Shown here: piece by piece, positions 44,626 through 44,710 of the stretch
How positions within the stretch are numbered: position 1 is the first letter of the stretch
Layout: every line of letters starts with the position of its first letter
NCBI RefSeq assembly: GCF_001908105.1
Contig: NZ_MKGQ01000025.1
Coordinates: 1-44,710 of the forward strand
DNA: 44,710 nt
Reading direction: 5' to 3'
From: Xenorhabdus eapokensis
GTDB taxonomy: Bacteria; Pseudomonadota; Gammaproteobacteria; Enterobacterales; Enterobacteriaceae
Program-made: the position numbers and the translations under genes
Notes under the pieces: generated by a model
Databases searched by the model: none
Told to the model about the DNA's origin: nothing
Seen by the model: the letters and a program-made list of their open reading frames with translations, nothing else

Positions 44626-44710
44626 ATGAAATTTTCAGCCAAAGAACAAAGCAACGGATTTGCACAGCGGCAAGAAAAGACGCACTATTTTTTGCATAGC
44701 GAGTGGCTAT
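44626..44710 (+). CDS. Start of an unidentified gene, cut by the window edge
   Basis: An open frame starts at ATG 44626 (MKFSAKEQSNGFAQRQEKTHYFLHSEWL) and runs to the last base without a stop. No clear Shine-Dalgarno precedes it. Too short to classify; it could be a chance frame. Confidence 0.3.
   Translation, partial: MKFSAKEQSNGFAQRQEKTHYFLHSEWL

Overview
The window looks like a chromosome segment of an entomopathogenic gamma-proteobacterium, most likely Xenorhabdus (Photorhabdus is the nearest alternative). This rests on three things read together: an AT-rich enterobacterial background, a rhabduscin-type isonitrile cluster (isnA, isnB and a glycosyltransferase), and a P2-like tail-only prophage of the kind that makes the R-type bacteriocin xenorhabdicin. 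The species cannot be fixed from sequence alone.

Layout. 1-4960: a frameshifted transposase end, a UcpA-like SDR oxidoreductase, the queuosine enzyme QueH, a close homologue of the type III secretion activator ExsA (minus strand) behind a long AT-rich gap, a bactofilin, and a decayed GNAT acetyltransferase. 4984-24433: a P2-type tailocin/prophage remnant. It has a CI-type repressor, a DUF5347 protein, the P2 A-type rolling-circle initiator, an SOS operon with a perfect LexA box and a DinI-like protein, tail gene X, spanins Rz/Rz1, V-W-J-I-H-tfa, an inverted spare tail-fibre C-terminus, FI-FII, E/E', T, U, D, and the activator gene ogr. No integrase, terminase, portal, capsid, R/S tail-completion, holin or endolysin gene is present. 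Three TGT-N12-ACA sites fit the Ogr late-promoter pattern.

The most interesting system is the tail-fibre locus. A 55-bp identical inverted repeat lies inside gene H and inside an opposite-strand H' cassette 2.8 kb away. It contains a Hin/Gin-type crossover core (AAACC-TC-GGTTT), and inversion would replace the H C-terminus in frame. The tape measure protein is also remarkable: 30 uninterrupted 18-residue repeats. Together these suggest a tailocin whose receptor specificity can be switched and whose length could drift by repeat number.

24523-32802: ydcH, ecotin with Lys instead of Met at P1, aquaporin Z, a GNAT pseudogene, a divergent MFS transporter/TetR pair, a ClpP-like gene that has lost its catalytic Ser and His, then isnA-isnB-glycosyltransferase (rhabduscin, a phenoloxidase inhibitor). 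The glycosyltransferase seems to have an in-frame deletion.

32876-44710: yceI-yceJ; the methylcitrate operon prpBCDE (minus strand) with a sigma-54 promoter and divergent activator prpR; a PLP ammonia-lyase; an SH3-domain pseudogene; a divergent TetR/NTF2-like pair with two palindromic operators; and the start of an unidentified gene at the right edge.
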